DNA of 64,000 nucleotides from Lepidodermella squamata (taxonomy: Eukaryota; Gastrotricha). Position numbers and translations under genes: made by a program. Positions 20,011 through 33,034 of the stretch are shown piece after piece; position 1 is the first letter of the stretch; every line of letters starts with the position of its first letter. Below the pieces are notes generated by a model. The model saw only the letters and a list, made by a program, of their open reading frames with translations, was not told the DNA's origin and searched no databases. Location of the stretch: assembly GCA_047495785.1 (NCBI GenBank), contig JBLDXI010000054.1, positions 4,030,001-4,094,000 on the forward strand, read 5' to 3'.

Positions 20011-20997
20011 ATGGCCTATGAACGTAATGACAATGGGGAGGAATATCTTCATGAAAATTGTGAAGCCGAGGCGGTTCCTCCCCAAATCGAGAAGTTGCTT
20101 AACTTTGCAAGGGTCTTCCCCTCAGAAATCGAGACTTACATCGGAGAGCTGCTGAGCAAAGTCGCCGAGTGCAAGAATGATCGGCAAAAATTAAGCAAAG
20201 AGAACGCATCTATCAAGTCGGAACTAACTAGCCTGCGATCTGAAGTTGAAGGGCTGCGACAGGACAACAAACAACTTACCGTTCACAATCAACAACTAGT
20301 CGAAGATTTAGCCGAGCGATATTGCCAACTGTTAACGGTGGTGGAGGAAAAGCAGCGGCTCACAGCTCGAGCCGATGAAATTTCGCAGGGTTTTACAGCT
20401 CTCACCGACGAACGTGATGAGCTCAGATCGCAACTGACTTCATTAGAAACCCAATTGGCCCAAGCTCGCGAAGAAAAGTCAGCTGTAGAGCTTGCGTTCA
20501 GATCTTTCTCAAGTGAGATGGCTGGTGAGTTGAGAAGTCGCGAAGAATTAGCGGAAACTTACAAGTTGGAAGTTGATGCTTTGAAGATACAGAAAGCCGA
20601 ATTCGATAACTGCCTATCCGAAATTTCGAAGCAACTGGAAGCCGCCGAAGCTGTTAATTTCCAACTGCAAGACCAGGTGAAAAATCTGAACATGGAACTC
20701 ATGGATCTCAAGGATTTGCAGGAGGAAGCTTCTCACAAAACCTCGCAGCAACGCAGGGAGTACCTTCAGAAAAAAAGCGAAGAGCGTAGGCAACTTCACG
20801 AGGAATTAATGCGCTTACGCACTGAAATAAGCGCGCACCGGAAGAGGCAATCTCGGCTGGAGCTCAGCGAAGGCGATAGTGAAGTCTCATCCTCGTCACC
20901 CTCAGGCAGGCCGGTAAGCCAGCCAGGTAGCCGAGTTGGCGAGAGCGTGGAAAATCTTCGGCGAGAATCGACGCATCTGAAAACCAGGCCGATATAA
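20011..20997 (+). CDS. Coiled-coil protein of unknown function
   Basis: 328 codons from the ATG at 20011 (the frame is open a little further upstream without an ATG). Residues about 25-275 are almost continuous heptad-type coiled coil rich in E, L, K and Q (for example ENASIKSELTSLRSEVEGLR), followed by a Ser/Pro-rich basic tail with SSSSPSGRPVSQPGS. No motor, transmembrane or catalytic domain. No specific family recognised; coiled-coil similarity alone cannot assign it. An acceptor-like TTTCTCTAG ends 39 nt before the ATG, so an upstream exon or trans-splicing is possible. Confidence 0.65.
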   Translation: MAYERNDNGEEYLHENCEAEAVPPQIEKLLNFARVFPSEIETYIGELLSKVAECKNDRQKLSKENASIKSELTSLRSEVEGLRQDNKQLTVHNQQLVEDLAERYCQLLTVVEEKQRLTARADEISQGFTALTDERDELRSQLTSLETQLAQAREEKSAVELAFRSFSSEMAGELRSREELAETYKLEVDALKIQKAEFDNCLSEISKQLEAAEAVNFQLQDQVKNLNMELMDLKDLQEEASHKTSQQRREYLQKKSEERRQLHEELMRLRTEISAHRKRQSRLELSEGDSEVSSSSPSGRPVSQPGSRVGESVENLRRESTHLKTRPI

Positions 20998-23272
20998 ATG
21001 CCGAGCCTCGAAATACTTAATATTCCAGCATCATCTCAAAATACTGCAGGCTATGTCAATGCTTTAATCTCTGCTCTAAAAAGATGCTACCTGATAAATC
21101 AAAGTATTTATTACTTATTTGAGCAATCAAGAGGCGCTACCACTCAAATCACTAATTGATAAAGCTTCAACTATGGTTTTTTCTGATTGTGGTTTTGAAA
21201 ATTAGGCCATCTTAAAACTTTGAAATTCAGATTTTGCTGTCCAAATTGTTCTTAATATATTCCAAGAAGTGATACAACTGTAATAAAACTGAAAAGAAAC
21301 GTTAACCATGTGTGAACCTTTTTACTTATAGGCTTATATTTAGGAGGGTCTATTAGGATCCAGCTACAAGTTGAAGGAAGTCCACGGATCATCTGGGCAA
21401 AGCATAGCGGTATTCTAGCCAATAGCTGGGCAGCTACAGCAACTTCAACAGTTCAAATGTGTTCGCTATGTTCCGATTTCTGATCATCCTTGTGTAATGG
21501 CTAGCGAATATAAATTCGGCCACTTTTGGGGTTTTTCCTACTTTGCCAACCACGATAAATTTTACAAAATATTCTAAAAATACAGAATATTATAGAGGAG
21601 TTCTTGGGCTATCTAATGTCAGTTTCCACAAGTCTGGACGATTTAACATTGATTTATGGCTAATTTTGTAGTCACCTAGACACCTCATTCAGATACTCTA
21701 ATACCTCAAGTTTGATACCGCTAAATTCATCTCGGCAAGCTTGGCGTGGAAATCGCCTTTGCTGCTCTAACTTTGAGCTTTTCCTTGACGACGTAATGCT
21801 TTCTTTACTCAACTTTTTCGCCCTTAAATCGCCGCGGCCGAATCTAAGAAGCGGTCGAAATCATGGTCGAAATGAGCAATTTCTACTCTAATAGAATTAA
21901 CCGTCTGATAACTTTCTTGGCCACCTTTTTTCCCAATGCCCAATTTTCCAAAGAAACAGCCGGAGTGCATGATAAGTTTTATTCTCATTATCGACGTCAT
22001 TATCATTCGTCGTGTCGTTGGCCGATCAGCCAAAAAAGCACGGATATCATTCAACCCACCTTAACATTGCAGCCCACAACAACGAAAATATTATGTAGAA
22101 TACATCATGTTAGTTTACACATCTCTGTGGCGCGACACCTTCATCATCACATGGCTTCACACGAATACGGGAGAGGAGGATCAGGCCGGTCTAAAATGTA
22201 GAGAGACATTACACAACAAAAATTGCACTATGCGACATCATTTTTAGATAGAAGTTCGCTTCAATCACAACAACAGCACGAATGAACAGAGAGGTACGCG
22301 TTACGAAAAGTCTAGTTTTCAAACTTCTAGCAAGGGTCAACACTAGTACATGTGGCACAAAAATATGTAACAAGTTGAAGAAAATATTATATTGTATTAT
22401 TTTAATTAAAGAAAGAAGGCAATAAAGTTGTTTTCGACCCAATAATCATCATAAAATTTGATAGAAACTATGATTACGCCGCGGATGTTGATGGCTCGAA
22501 GGCTTATAACATGGTACAAAACGACTCGAGAGACGAAAAAATTGCTTTAAAACATGAATATTTACAACGCACGGGGCTCAAGAAAGCGTTACGAAGTCGT
22601 GGAATCGGCTGCTGCTATCGTTTTTTATCATTATCAGTACAATATTCTTAGTAGTCACATAACTGTTATAATAATGCAGAGATCAAGCGCCGACACACGT
22701 GACACAAAACGATCGATCCATCACGCGAAATCAACGGGTTTTCTTTGAAAATGCGGCCCAAATCGGTCGATTTTCAACGCACAAATACAGCGAGCTGCCG
22801 TAATAGAAAACGAATCATAATAATTATAGTCTCATATATGTATATGCGGTAACTTTTTTGGAATTAAAATGACATTTATAACATGAGGAACTGGAAGGTA
22901 TACCTGCTTGAACGTTGATTTGAACACAGACTTTTCACAAAAAGAGGTATTAATAACGTACCAATATGATTATGGAGGCAGGATATCAAACCAACTTCTT
23001 CTTTCACATAAAAATCAATGTAATTAAAGATATATCACTCGCAAGATGAAATGTCAATAATATTTTTAAATATATTATTATGTTCCATATTTAATCAGAT
23101 CGTTGTCGTGTTCGATAACATGGATTGTAGCAGATGAGGCTATTCGAAACGCAATGAGAACAGTTTGTGTTGATGCAAAGCTAGTGACGAAGCTCGTTTT
23201 TTCGGGAAAGATACGCTTATGGCAGGGGAGTTTTTTTCATAGGACAACAGCAACTTTTGAGTTTTCGCTGTG
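20998..23272. other. Intergenic, no gene seen
   Basis: AT-rich region downstream of the coiled-coil gene (+) and downstream of CADPS (-), so both 3' UTRs lie here. ORFs at 21824-22054, 21863-22201 and 22554-22748 overlap or lack any family similarity. Confidence 0.5.
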
Positions 23273-26200
23273 CTACTTTTTACCGGCTGGTTTCGCCGGC
23301 GTCGATGACGTCGCCTTGCCGGCCGGAGCAGCCGCGGGTGCAGCACCCTTGGCGCCCGCAGCCGGCGCCGCCGCGGCCTGGCCAGGCTTCGCAGCGCCCG
23401 CCGCCGCCGGAGCAGCCGCCGCAGCACCTGCAGCGCCGGCTGCCGGCGCCGAGGACGACGCGCCACCCGTCGGGCCGTCCGGGTTCTTCGCGGCTGCGAT
23501 CTGCGCCAGGTACTGCTTGACGCGATCGGGCCGGCCCTCCTTAACAGCGGCCGTCGCCTCCTCGGCTTTGATGCGCTGCAGCACAGTCTGGTAGGACTTG
23601 CCCTCGAGGATCTTCTCGGAGACACCCTGCAGCTCAAACTCGGTGTAGGCCTTCTTCATCACATTGAACAGCACCGTGAGCTGGTACTGGCTCAGGCTCT
23701 TGCCGGCACGCGCCGCCAGCCACTCGCCGATCATTCGCATCTGGCTGCCGAACCAACGCTCGAAAATCGTCAGTACGTATATCTCGTCGACGATGCGTGT
23801 CCGCAACGCTTCAATGTTGGCGCCAACAAACCGCACGTAGTCCTTACCCATCTCGTCCGAGCCAGGTTGAAGCGGTTTCTATTGAAAAAAATCTAATTAA
23901 ATTTGGCTAAAATTAAACCGAGTTGAAACTAACGGCGATAGACAACACGCTGGACATGATGGAGCCTTCGTCGAAGCGCGCCATTTTCTTGAGCATCTCG
24001 TCGAGAATCGACGTGAGCTTTTCGGTGATGAGTTTAGTGAACTGGTTGAGCGTCGACTCGATCTCCTCCTCGAAGGCGGCGCGGTACTGCTGCGGCTGCG
24101 TGTGGGCGGCGATGGCGGCGGGCAGGTGGCACAGCTTCACCGACTGGTTCTTGAAGTCGATGATGACGTTGAGCATGACGCAGACCTCGGGCGGCAGCAC
24201 GTAGTCGGTGCCGCGGCCGCCCTTCTTCATCCACAGCTCGAAGGCGGCGAGGATGCGCGCGACAGCAGCTTGGATCATATCACACGCCATCTGCTTGAGC
24301 CGCACTTCCAGGTGCTCGCCGAACACCTCCTCCGGCCAGTGCAGGTCGTGGATAAACGACTGCAAGGCGTCCAATTTCCACAGCATGTCTTCCGATGTCG
24401 CACAGCCGTTGCTAAAGCGACAAATACACAGAGCATAATTTTAAAGATGTTAAAATTTCCGAAAAAGTTTGTGGAAAAATTTAAAACGACAAAATAATCC
24501 AAAAAACAAGCACAGGTATGTAGACTGTTTTTCTAGGGTCACCAGATGACTTGGAAAACTAAAGACTTCGGAGAATTTGACCATTTTTTTGGTCACATTT
24601 CCTTCTTCCGAAAAAATATTCAAAAATAGCGTGAAAATAGCCAAAGTTCGAGCCCTACAGAATTCGACTAAAAACCAGCATGTTAAGTTTTCACGAAAAA
24701 TTCTGAAAATAGTCGTCATTTGGGTGATAGCTAATATTTTGAACGCGGAATTTCGAGCTTTTTGGCGGAAAAATTTTAAATATGAAAATTTGAAAGGGTT
24801 CCAGCCTGGTAAGAATTTCGATTTTTGAACGCCCAGGGTTAGGTTTTGAGAGGCCCAGAGCTAGCCAGTTACAAACTCAAAATGAATCCTTGAGATCGAG
24901 GTTTCGGCCTTGGATCGGGGACCGGTTCCAAGTATGCCTTAACTTCAAACTCATTTCCCATAAATTTCAAAAATTCCTCCTTAAAAATGTTAAAAATCGA
25001 TAATTTTTGCTCTAGTTGACTCACTCTTGTGGTTTCCATTTCTCCTGATCGAAGCCACGCGCAACAGACTGGGCGATAGAAGACTCCATGAGATCAACAT
25101 AGCGAATGACTTGGGGTGCGAAAATGTCTTGTATCCTCGAGTGGAAAATTCCGTTCTTCAGATTTTCTGTTTGCAAATGCATAAATCATGAATGGTGAAG
25201 CCTAGTTTCATATAGACTAACTGTCTGTGATGAGATAATCGTTGAGCAGCTGAAACAACGGGAAGCTGTCCCACGTATCAGGCGGTTGCAGCTCGAGTAC
25301 GCCGTTCATGTCGACGGCGAAAAGCGACCAAAATGTCTCAGAGTGATGCGTTAGCAGGTCGTTGCAGAACGTAAACGACTGTAGCAAAAATAACGGAAAA
25401 ATCGAGAATTAATTTTATGTTAAATAATAATAAAATAACGATTTCGAAAGGATGTTGACAACAAGTGCTAAGGGTCATTCCGAAATAATAAAGTAGGCAA
25501 AATTGACGAGTTAATTTTTTTGATAGATCAGTTTTTTTTGGCCATCTCCAGAGAAGGTCGTGCAAATAAAGAGACGTCACAGTGCGCAATATGGCAACCC
25601 TTTTTTCGTTATTTGTCATGGAAAAACACGTTTCCGGGCAACAGTTGACAGCAGTTAAAAAAGCCGACAATATAAGACACAACTCACCGCTCTAAATTCC
25701 TGTTGGTTTTAAATATATTGATGATAAGAAAGAGTTCAATGGTGAAATTGAAAGAAAATTATGATGCGTTGCGGATTAGAGTAAAGTTTGTTTTTGTGTA
25801 AATTCAGAAATTAAACATCAACGCGGATAAGCTCGATAAAACTTACATCTGCATAATTCTCCTCATTCTGGCGCAGGGTGTCGATGCAGAGTTCGGCGAG
25901 ATGCATCAACTCTTCGAGGCGTGTTTGATAAGTCGGAGCCGCCATCATAGCCTCTGTGGAAATAGATTGCAAACGCAACATGTTAAATCGCACGGTAAAC
26001 AGACGGACAACTTAATACAAAGACAACATAGAATTTACACAACTAGAATGCACGTATTCAATTAAAATAATTATATTGCTAAGGAATGCTTGGTACAAAA
26101 TAATAACGAGTAAACAGTCGAGTTGTAATCAAGAGGCAAGTGAACACAAATGGCGACAAGACAAGGGGCACGGCGATCATTCGAGCTACTACCTTGTTGT

Positions 26201-29200
26201 TGCTGCAGCGTGTAATAACCCTGTTGCTGCAGCTGGTTCTGTTTAGCTTGTTGGGCTAAACGGTGATAAATATCGAATGAGAAAACAAAATCAGTTTATG
26301 AGCGCAAAAAGCGGTAAGCATTATGATATTCTTCATAATTTCTATCATTGGCGAATTCTCATATATGAACTTTCGGTTATACACAAAAAATTGAATCACC
26401 CTTAAATTCGCCGAAAATGATTTTTTTCGATCAGGCTGTGCTTACCTTCGATGCGGGCGTATTCGGAAATCTGCGTGTAGTTGACGTAAGCAGCGTTCTC
26501 GAGCCACTTTTTGAGCACGGCCTGAATCTCGTCGGGGTTGGCCGGCGTCGTCCAGTCCTTCATGAGGACCTTCTCGAGCAGGCCAAGGGCCGACTTGAGA
26601 GCACCTTCGGGCCGGCCGAACGGAAAGCAGTAGCGGAAGTTCGTGATCTGGTACTCGAGCAGCGTCGCCAGCCGCTGCTTTATCACCAAAAGCCGGTCAC
26701 GCTCCTCGACCATGATCGACGCAAGTCCGTCCGGCTTGCCGCCCGACACCTGGCTCAAGCAGAACGAAAACGCCATGAGCACGAGAGCCGGGTCGATGAC
26801 CACGCCCTGTTCGCACCGGTCCAGGCAGTCGGCGATCAGCGACAGGTACCGCAACGACCCGCGCACGCCGTAACGCGCGCAGTACTCATCGATGACGTAG
26901 GTCTGACTCGGCGAAAACCAGCCCAGCGACGCGAACTCATCCGCCAGCCGGTAGTCCAGCGTTAGGCTCTGTAATTTGGCTAGTAACAGCGGCTGGTCGA
27001 ACTTGTTCGGCGCCGCCTGCACCAGTTCGTCGTACTGGCGAAGCTGGCCAGCGGCGACTGGAGCGCCCGGAGCACCCTTGGCGCCTTGAAGGGCGTTGCT
27101 GCTGTCGGAGCCGAGCGCGTCCATGCCGCCAGTGGGCGTCGGCGGGCGGGGAGGGTTCGGTTGACCAGTCGCGCGGGACAACGACTGCACCCACTGGTGC
27201 TGTTCGCGCTGGTCATCCGTCGCCAGCACTAGGGTGTCGTTATCCTTAGTCAGATTGAAGAAGAATTTCCCACCAGGGCCGAGATCGACCGGCGAACAGT
27301 AGTCGACAACATAACCAGTTAGCGCCATGAACTCGGCAGGTTCGACCTTCTTTTCTACAAACTGACACAGCGCGAATGTGTATTGGGACACCTAGAAATC
27401 GGGGGAGAAATGGGCAGTAGAATCGCTAGATGAAAGATGAATGCTGAATTTACCTGAACAAGAATCATGTACCGCTTCTTCCACTGCCGCCATCGCAACC
27501 GGCCTTGAACGTAAATGTTACCGGCACACTTCATGTTCAGCGGCTTGTCCATCGAACAGCTGACGCGAATTTTGATGTCTTTAAGGGCGGTTTTCGACTT
27601 GGGGATCGTGAAGTCCTCTTCCCTGTTGAACTCCGCCGTCGGGGTTATGACAACGCGCCCTAGTTCTGTGTCTTCGAGGCTGAGCATACCCGATTTCTCC
27701 GCCATAAGTTTAACTTTAACGAGGGGAAGTGGCATGGGCGTGGTGAATTCGGCCTCGGTGTTGAATTTCGGGTTCTGCGCCTCGGCCTGGTTTGTCTGCA
27801 ACTTCTCAGTGCCTTCCACCTCCATGGTGCAGTAGACAATTTTGTTCGGCGGGAGGAAATCGAGTCCTTGAACACGCCGTACAATCACCGAGATGTTGAA
27901 CTGGAGGCGAATGTCCGTCTTCGACAGGTTGACCTCGCGCCCGCCCGAGTCGGCCATGCCCGAGTTCGCCTGAGATCCGGACGACGTCGAGCCGGAGCGG
28001 TTGCGCGAGTTTGAGGCGGAGGCGGACGCCGAGCCTTTGCCGCCGGGCAGCTTCGACTTGGACGCCTTCGCCTTCGCCTCTCGAGCCTCGCGCTCTTTTA
28101 TCACAGGCACATTCTCGAGGTTGTGCTTCAACCGGTGGATCTGCGCCTTCAGCTCCTCGATAAACATACCATCCATCTGCGGCGCAATCAGCAACGGAAT
28201 ATTTGCCCGCTTCGCCTGTAAAAAACAACGGGTTTCGATGTTATTACTGCCTTAATTTTCTTTAAATCACGAAAATATCGACCACAAATAAAAAAATCAG
28301 GATAACGAAGAGACAAGACAAACACATTTTTGACATCAATCTCACCGTTGTACTGTATTGCGAGATGAGAAACGCCTGTTTGGAAACGCACATTTTTCAT
28401 GGTTTAAATTCCCGTTCTCATTTTCATTCATTTCATTTTTTTAATTAAGGATTGAATCCGGGACGAACCTTGGCAATGACCTCGACAGCCTGGTGCCGCT
28501 GCTCAAGCTCGCGCCGAATCTGCGCCGTCTGCTCGTCTTGGTTGTCAAACTGCGGAAAAAAATAGTCATCATCTTTCCGTCACAATTAGTTCCGCCATAT
28601 AATATTTAGCAGCGCTTGTCCAATTACTAGTTTTTTTTCTCATGACCCAAAAAATGTATTATTCTAACCAGGAGATACGCAAGTTTTCCCTTGATAGCCC
28701 AACAGCGCGGGGGTTTTTTTCTTCAGCTGAATCCCTCAGCAGATTTGATCATCGCGGTTCGGCTCATTTTTGAGCTGCGATCTGTAATTCGGAACGGCGC
28801 GCATGACAGAGAGAAAAAACAGCGCAAATTCGAAATCGAGTTACGCTGCGATGACATGCATTTTTCGGTTCGAAGTCTGGTGAGTGAAACGCACACACAG
28901 TGCAAAAATCGATAATAAACCGCGAAAGTAATCGATCAAACAGCGATTAAATATAGCTGAAGGTGTCCTAACGGACATTGCTTATGGCAAAATTTGTTGC
29001 GCAGTCAAAATTACTACATATTTAGGCTGGTAATTGCAGCCTTCCTTTTCATACTCGCCACAAGGTCAGTGCAAGGCCAAATAGCCCAAAGGAAGCTTCA
29101 AATATTCTACTACGCAATTAATTCGCTATTAGCGCATCTTGTGATAAGATTTTTAAAACCTAAAAAGTAAAAAAATCCAGCTTAAAGAAATTATTCTAAC

Positions 29201-30376
29201 CTGAACAGCCCGCTTGATGACTTCAATGTCGCCGGCTCGAATTTTGAGAATATTGGCGAAAATGGCGACCAGCTGAGGTGTTGAAATGTTGAGCTCTGCC
29301 TTGACTTTACTCTCTCGGCCTCGCAAGTCGTCATCGCCGCGGAAAATGGCGTCAAACTTGGACATCCAGGAGTTGAGAACCGTCTCCTTAGACATGCCAC
29401 GTGGCAGCTCCGGCAAGCTGCGGATTCGTTTTTCGATGTTATTGTGAAAAACCTCGCGAAAGTCATTCGCAGACCACGCGCCTTGGTTGACCATTCGCTG
29501 CACGCGCTCACTCTTGAGAAAGACTTCAACATAAGACTGAACGGCGTTCGTAAACGCCTCGTCGCACTGAATCTGCGGATTCTCGCCGCGAAGAAACGCC
29601 GCGAACCGGTCTTTGATGACGTTCAACTGCTGGACGGTGACGCGGAGTTGCCGCCGCGGCGCGTCTTGCGGTTGCTTCGCGTTGAACGGGTACGCGATGC
29701 AGCGCAGGACGAAAACGAACATTTGATAGCGCTCGTTGCGGTCGATTTCGTCGCCGCCCGTCGCCGAGCCGGCCATCGGCACGACCTGGCCCGCTGTTGG
29801 GTCTGTCCCGCCCGAGGCGATGCTTTGCGTGTCGCTGAAACTGGCCGAGGCGGGCGGGCTCACACCGGGTACCTGTTGCGCCTGTTGTACCGGCTGTTGC
29901 GCTTGGGCAACTCGCTGCTGCGGCTGCTGTTGAGGCTGTTGTACCTGTTGCTGTTGGCTTTGCATCGCCTGTTGCTGCTGCTGATATTGCATTTGCTGTT
30001 GTTGAATTTGCAGCAGGTATTGCTGTTGTTGTTGAGGGGTCAACTGCTGCATTTGCAGCATTTGCTGCTGGGTCAACTGCGGCTGTTGGTAAAACTGCTG
30101 CTGCTGTTGCGGTTGCCCATTCGGCATCATTTGCCCACCGCGTAGTTGCTGCTGCTGCTGTTGTTGTTGCTGTTGTTGCTGTTGTTGCATAGCCATCATT
30201 TGCTGCTGCTGCATCATGTACTGTTGCTGCTGTTGGGGTGTCATCATTTGCGCCTGTTGAGGCATTTGGCCCCCGTACTGCTGCTGAGGCACCATTTGCT
30301 GCTGAGCCGACGGCTGGCGGGCTTGTCGCCCGTAATGCCCGCCGCCGTCCTCCTCGTCCGACGAGTTGTGAATCAT
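23273..30376 (-). CDS. CADPS: Calcium-dependent secretion activator (CAPS/UNC-31) homologue
   Basis: Ten exons on the minus strand: 30376-29201, 28549-28469, 28215-27454, 27391-26446, 26255-26193, 25953-25847, 25378-25222, 25166-25025, 24411-23934, 23878-23273; all GT-AG and in frame, 1505 codons. CAPS primes dense-core vesicles for Ca-triggered exocytosis. Domain order: Q-rich N-terminus (about 1-210), conserved [17 protein letters not shown] block, [18 protein letters not shown], a C2 domain (about 525-640; [14 protein letters not shown]), a PH domain (about 650-760; [14 protein letters not shown]), [35 protein letters not shown]-like [18 protein letters not shown], the MUN-like region ([39 protein letters not shown]) and a [21 protein letters not shown] helix. 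Additions: polyglutamine N-terminal extension and an Ala/Pro-rich C-terminal tail of about 75 residues. Exon 5 (63 nt) is a possible cassette. First and last exons are GC-rich. An acceptor-like CTATCTGTTCAG ends 5 nt before the ATG. Confidence 0.93.
26193..26255 (-). other. CADPS: 63-nt symmetric CADPS exon, candidate cassette
   Basis: Bounded by tttag and gtagta, it enters and leaves in phase 1 and encodes about 21 residues, mostly Gln ([14 protein letters not shown], then LQQQQ). Exon 4 can join exon 6 directly without frame change, so inclusion or skipping both give intact CAPS. It sits between the [10 protein letters not shown] region and the [15 protein letters not shown] helix. Confidence 0.6.
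30140..30200 (-). repeat. CAG/CAA triplet tract encoding polyglutamine in CADPS
   Basis: Mixed CTG/TTG on the plus strand (CAG/CAA on the coding strand) encodes more than ten consecutive Gln in the N-terminal extension; further interrupted Gln runs continue across about 29920-30310. Codon mixing suggests protein-level selection or old age rather than a fresh pure expansion. Confidence 0.8.
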
Positions 30377-33034
30377 TTACGCTGAACAGATAGGTATTCG
30401 TTGTAGTATCACCACCAACGTCGTTATTGTTGGAAATAAATTTAAAACAAAGTTCACAATAATAAATTATACAAAACGAATCTATAATATTTGGGAGACA
30501 AAAAAAATTGAATAGAAAAAAGATTGCGTCAATTAGCAGTTAGCCGAATATCTACTTAGAAGTGATGTCGTACGACGTGATGGGCAGCAAATTTTTGCAA
30601 TAATAATAATAATAAATACGCGAATTGTTTTACTACGCGCGGCACATACGTCGGCTATTATTACTATGTGGCGGCATTATTTGCCGCCTGCGAGATTTAT
30701 CAACAAGCACGGATTTCATCGAAAAACTATATCGACGATGGGGCGCAGCAGCCATCGCGCCAGCGTACGGATAAATACACATTATCATAGGCGCGCGCGA
30801 GTGAGGCTGGGTCTCGGCTGGTTGATTCACTTTGGCAATATCTGCCATGAGGCTCTAGTAGTAGTAGTAGTAGTTGTAGTAGTAGTAATGGTTGTAGTAG
30901 TAATAGTAGTACTTCGCATTGCTAGCAGCCTTCGTAGTACTACAACAGCATATCAATATGCTGATGACGACGAGACGAAAACTACGACGACGACGACGAC
31001 GACGGCGGCTGCGGCGGCGCAAGAAACGAAGATTTTATAAAATATACGCACGCGCATGTGTCTATGCGGCGGGCGCGCTCGCTCGCTCGCACTAGTCGAT
31101 ATCGCTCGCGCACGCGCATTTTTATTGTGATTTCGTTTGGCGCGCACTGGAGAGCCAAATCGATAGATCTTAACGCGACTTTGTCGTTTCGCAGCGAACC
31201 TCTTGCTTAACTTGAGAGTATTCGCCGCTCATCGCGAAGCCACAAAGCCACATGCGAAAGGCGACGAGGCTGCATGCGATATATGTGCTGCTTGCTGCTG
31301 CTGGTTGCTATTCCCTTCACCGTGATACAGTACTATTATTATTATTGAAACAGCGAGATCCATATATATGAAATTACTACCTACTCCGACGATTACTCTA
31401 CTACACAGTGTGATGCATGGATGGCTGGAAGCGCTCGCGATTTCTCAATCACAAAACATACAATAATGCTAATATATCGCGCCATCGGGGAAAAGATAAA
31501 TGGCCAATCTTCGGCGCCGCGTGCCACTACAAAAATACTGCACGCAATTCAAGAGACCAGAAGACACGACGCGCAAATTATGATGATGGCCTTAAAATAT
31601 AGAGAGACGCGAATATACAGACTAATTTATTGCTACGCATTATTATGATGAAATCAATCATTACTGATGAGGGGGCTTGAGGCCAACCAATTCACCGCAA
31701 ATCAACTGCGCGACTCGGGGCCAAAGACACGACGGCGAAACGCAGCTAAAAACACGCACGAATATATGCGAAATGCGTGGTTCATTCATGCGGAAAACAT
31801 ATTGTACATAGCTACAACAACTCGGGAGTATGATGCGCAGGTGAGTGGCTTGTAAAATGGGTGACACGACCCGTGTCTAATGGAAGTCCATGGCGATGAG
31901 TGCGAAAAAACGTGCGAAAAATAGTATCAAATAATAATTGTGGGTGGAATAGTAGAGCTCCCCGAGTAGTAACTGACTCAGCAAAGGCTAGCCAAGTTAA
32001 ATCTGTGCTGCAGCGCATATTTCTTCTACTTCACACCTGCGTGTTTCTCCTAAGATTTTTTTAAGAAAAATACAGCAAACAATAATAAGCGAGATGCGCA
32101 TTGCAGTATTGATTGTGTTGTTAGAAAAGCGCTGTTAATAATTGAGAAGAATTTATCAGTTGTGTATCGGCTATTGGAGTAAAACTTGGAAACCGCAGCA
32201 GCAGCTGTCGCTTCAACTTGATGTTCTAATCATTGTACTTCATCCATTTGCATTAAAATTGCGGGCTCGGAGAAAGCACTTGAAAATAGCACTGATATGA
32301 TGCTCGAGAGAAAAAATTGGCCCGAGTGGAATAGCAAAAAAGAGCAGCGTCGCCTAAGACAGATCGGGTGGTATCGACCGGCGAATAGAACAAAAAAACC
32401 CGCGCTTATGCCGAAAGCTGACCGGGCCAACGGAGCAGCAAGAGAGCAATGTATAAACGATAATTTTCGTCGCTGTATTTTGCATTTTGTATTAATAATA
32501 ACAATAGTAACAGCCATCATGGTAATAATAGCCTGTAGTCGTTGATGGGAATCGATCGCTGCGCAGCACTGAACATATTGGTGATGGTAGTAAAACGGCT
32601 TCATAGCAATATTTTTCGACAGCAGCGCTGAAATTTTTTACATCGCAAAGCAAACATCAGCCGGCCGATAATTGCAAGCTTTCGATCTTCAAACAACACA
32701 GGTGTATATATTGTTTCATGATGCACATATAAAGCGGCTCGGCGAACGTAATCAAGCCAAACCAGGAAGTTGCGTCACTTACGCAATAAAACAAAAAACG
32801 AGCCACACCAAAGCGCACACAATAAAAACGACGCTCGACGCCTGCATTGATTTGCGGTCAAATATACCATTAGTGTGAAAGAAATGTGTTCAGCTTTCTT
32901 TGCGGTGTTCAAGTCTCGAGTTAATCAGGCAGCTATTTCAAGCGTAGTTTCAAAATTATCAAAGCAAACGGTAATTGCAAAAGCATTACAACATCGAAAC
33001 AATTTATTAAGCGTATTTCAGTTCTTGTATAAAA
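30377..33034. other. Upstream region of CADPS, gene-free with triplet repeats
   Basis: 2.65 kb between CADPS and the mitochondrial cluster, both on the minus strand; probably CADPS promoter and control DNA. Contains (TAG)n at 30856-30911, (ACG)n passing into (GCG)n at about 30966-31019, and CGCG-rich sequence at 31040-31140. ORFs on both strands overlap and show no family similarity. Confidence 0.55.
30856..31019. repeat. Compound triplet microsatellites (TAG)n and (ACG)n/(GCG)n
   Basis: 30856-30911 is an interrupted TAG/TTG/TAA repeat, and 30966-31019 is an ACG repeat grading into GGC/GCG. They lie 480-640 bp upstream of the CADPS ATG and are not part of a supported ORF. Confidence 0.85.

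Noticed and set aside
29444-30145. Plus-strand Leu/Arg-rich ORF opposite CADPS exon 1
   Set aside because: Reverse reading of CAG/CAA glutamine codons gives Leu runs; no family similarity and it lies antisense to a secure gene.
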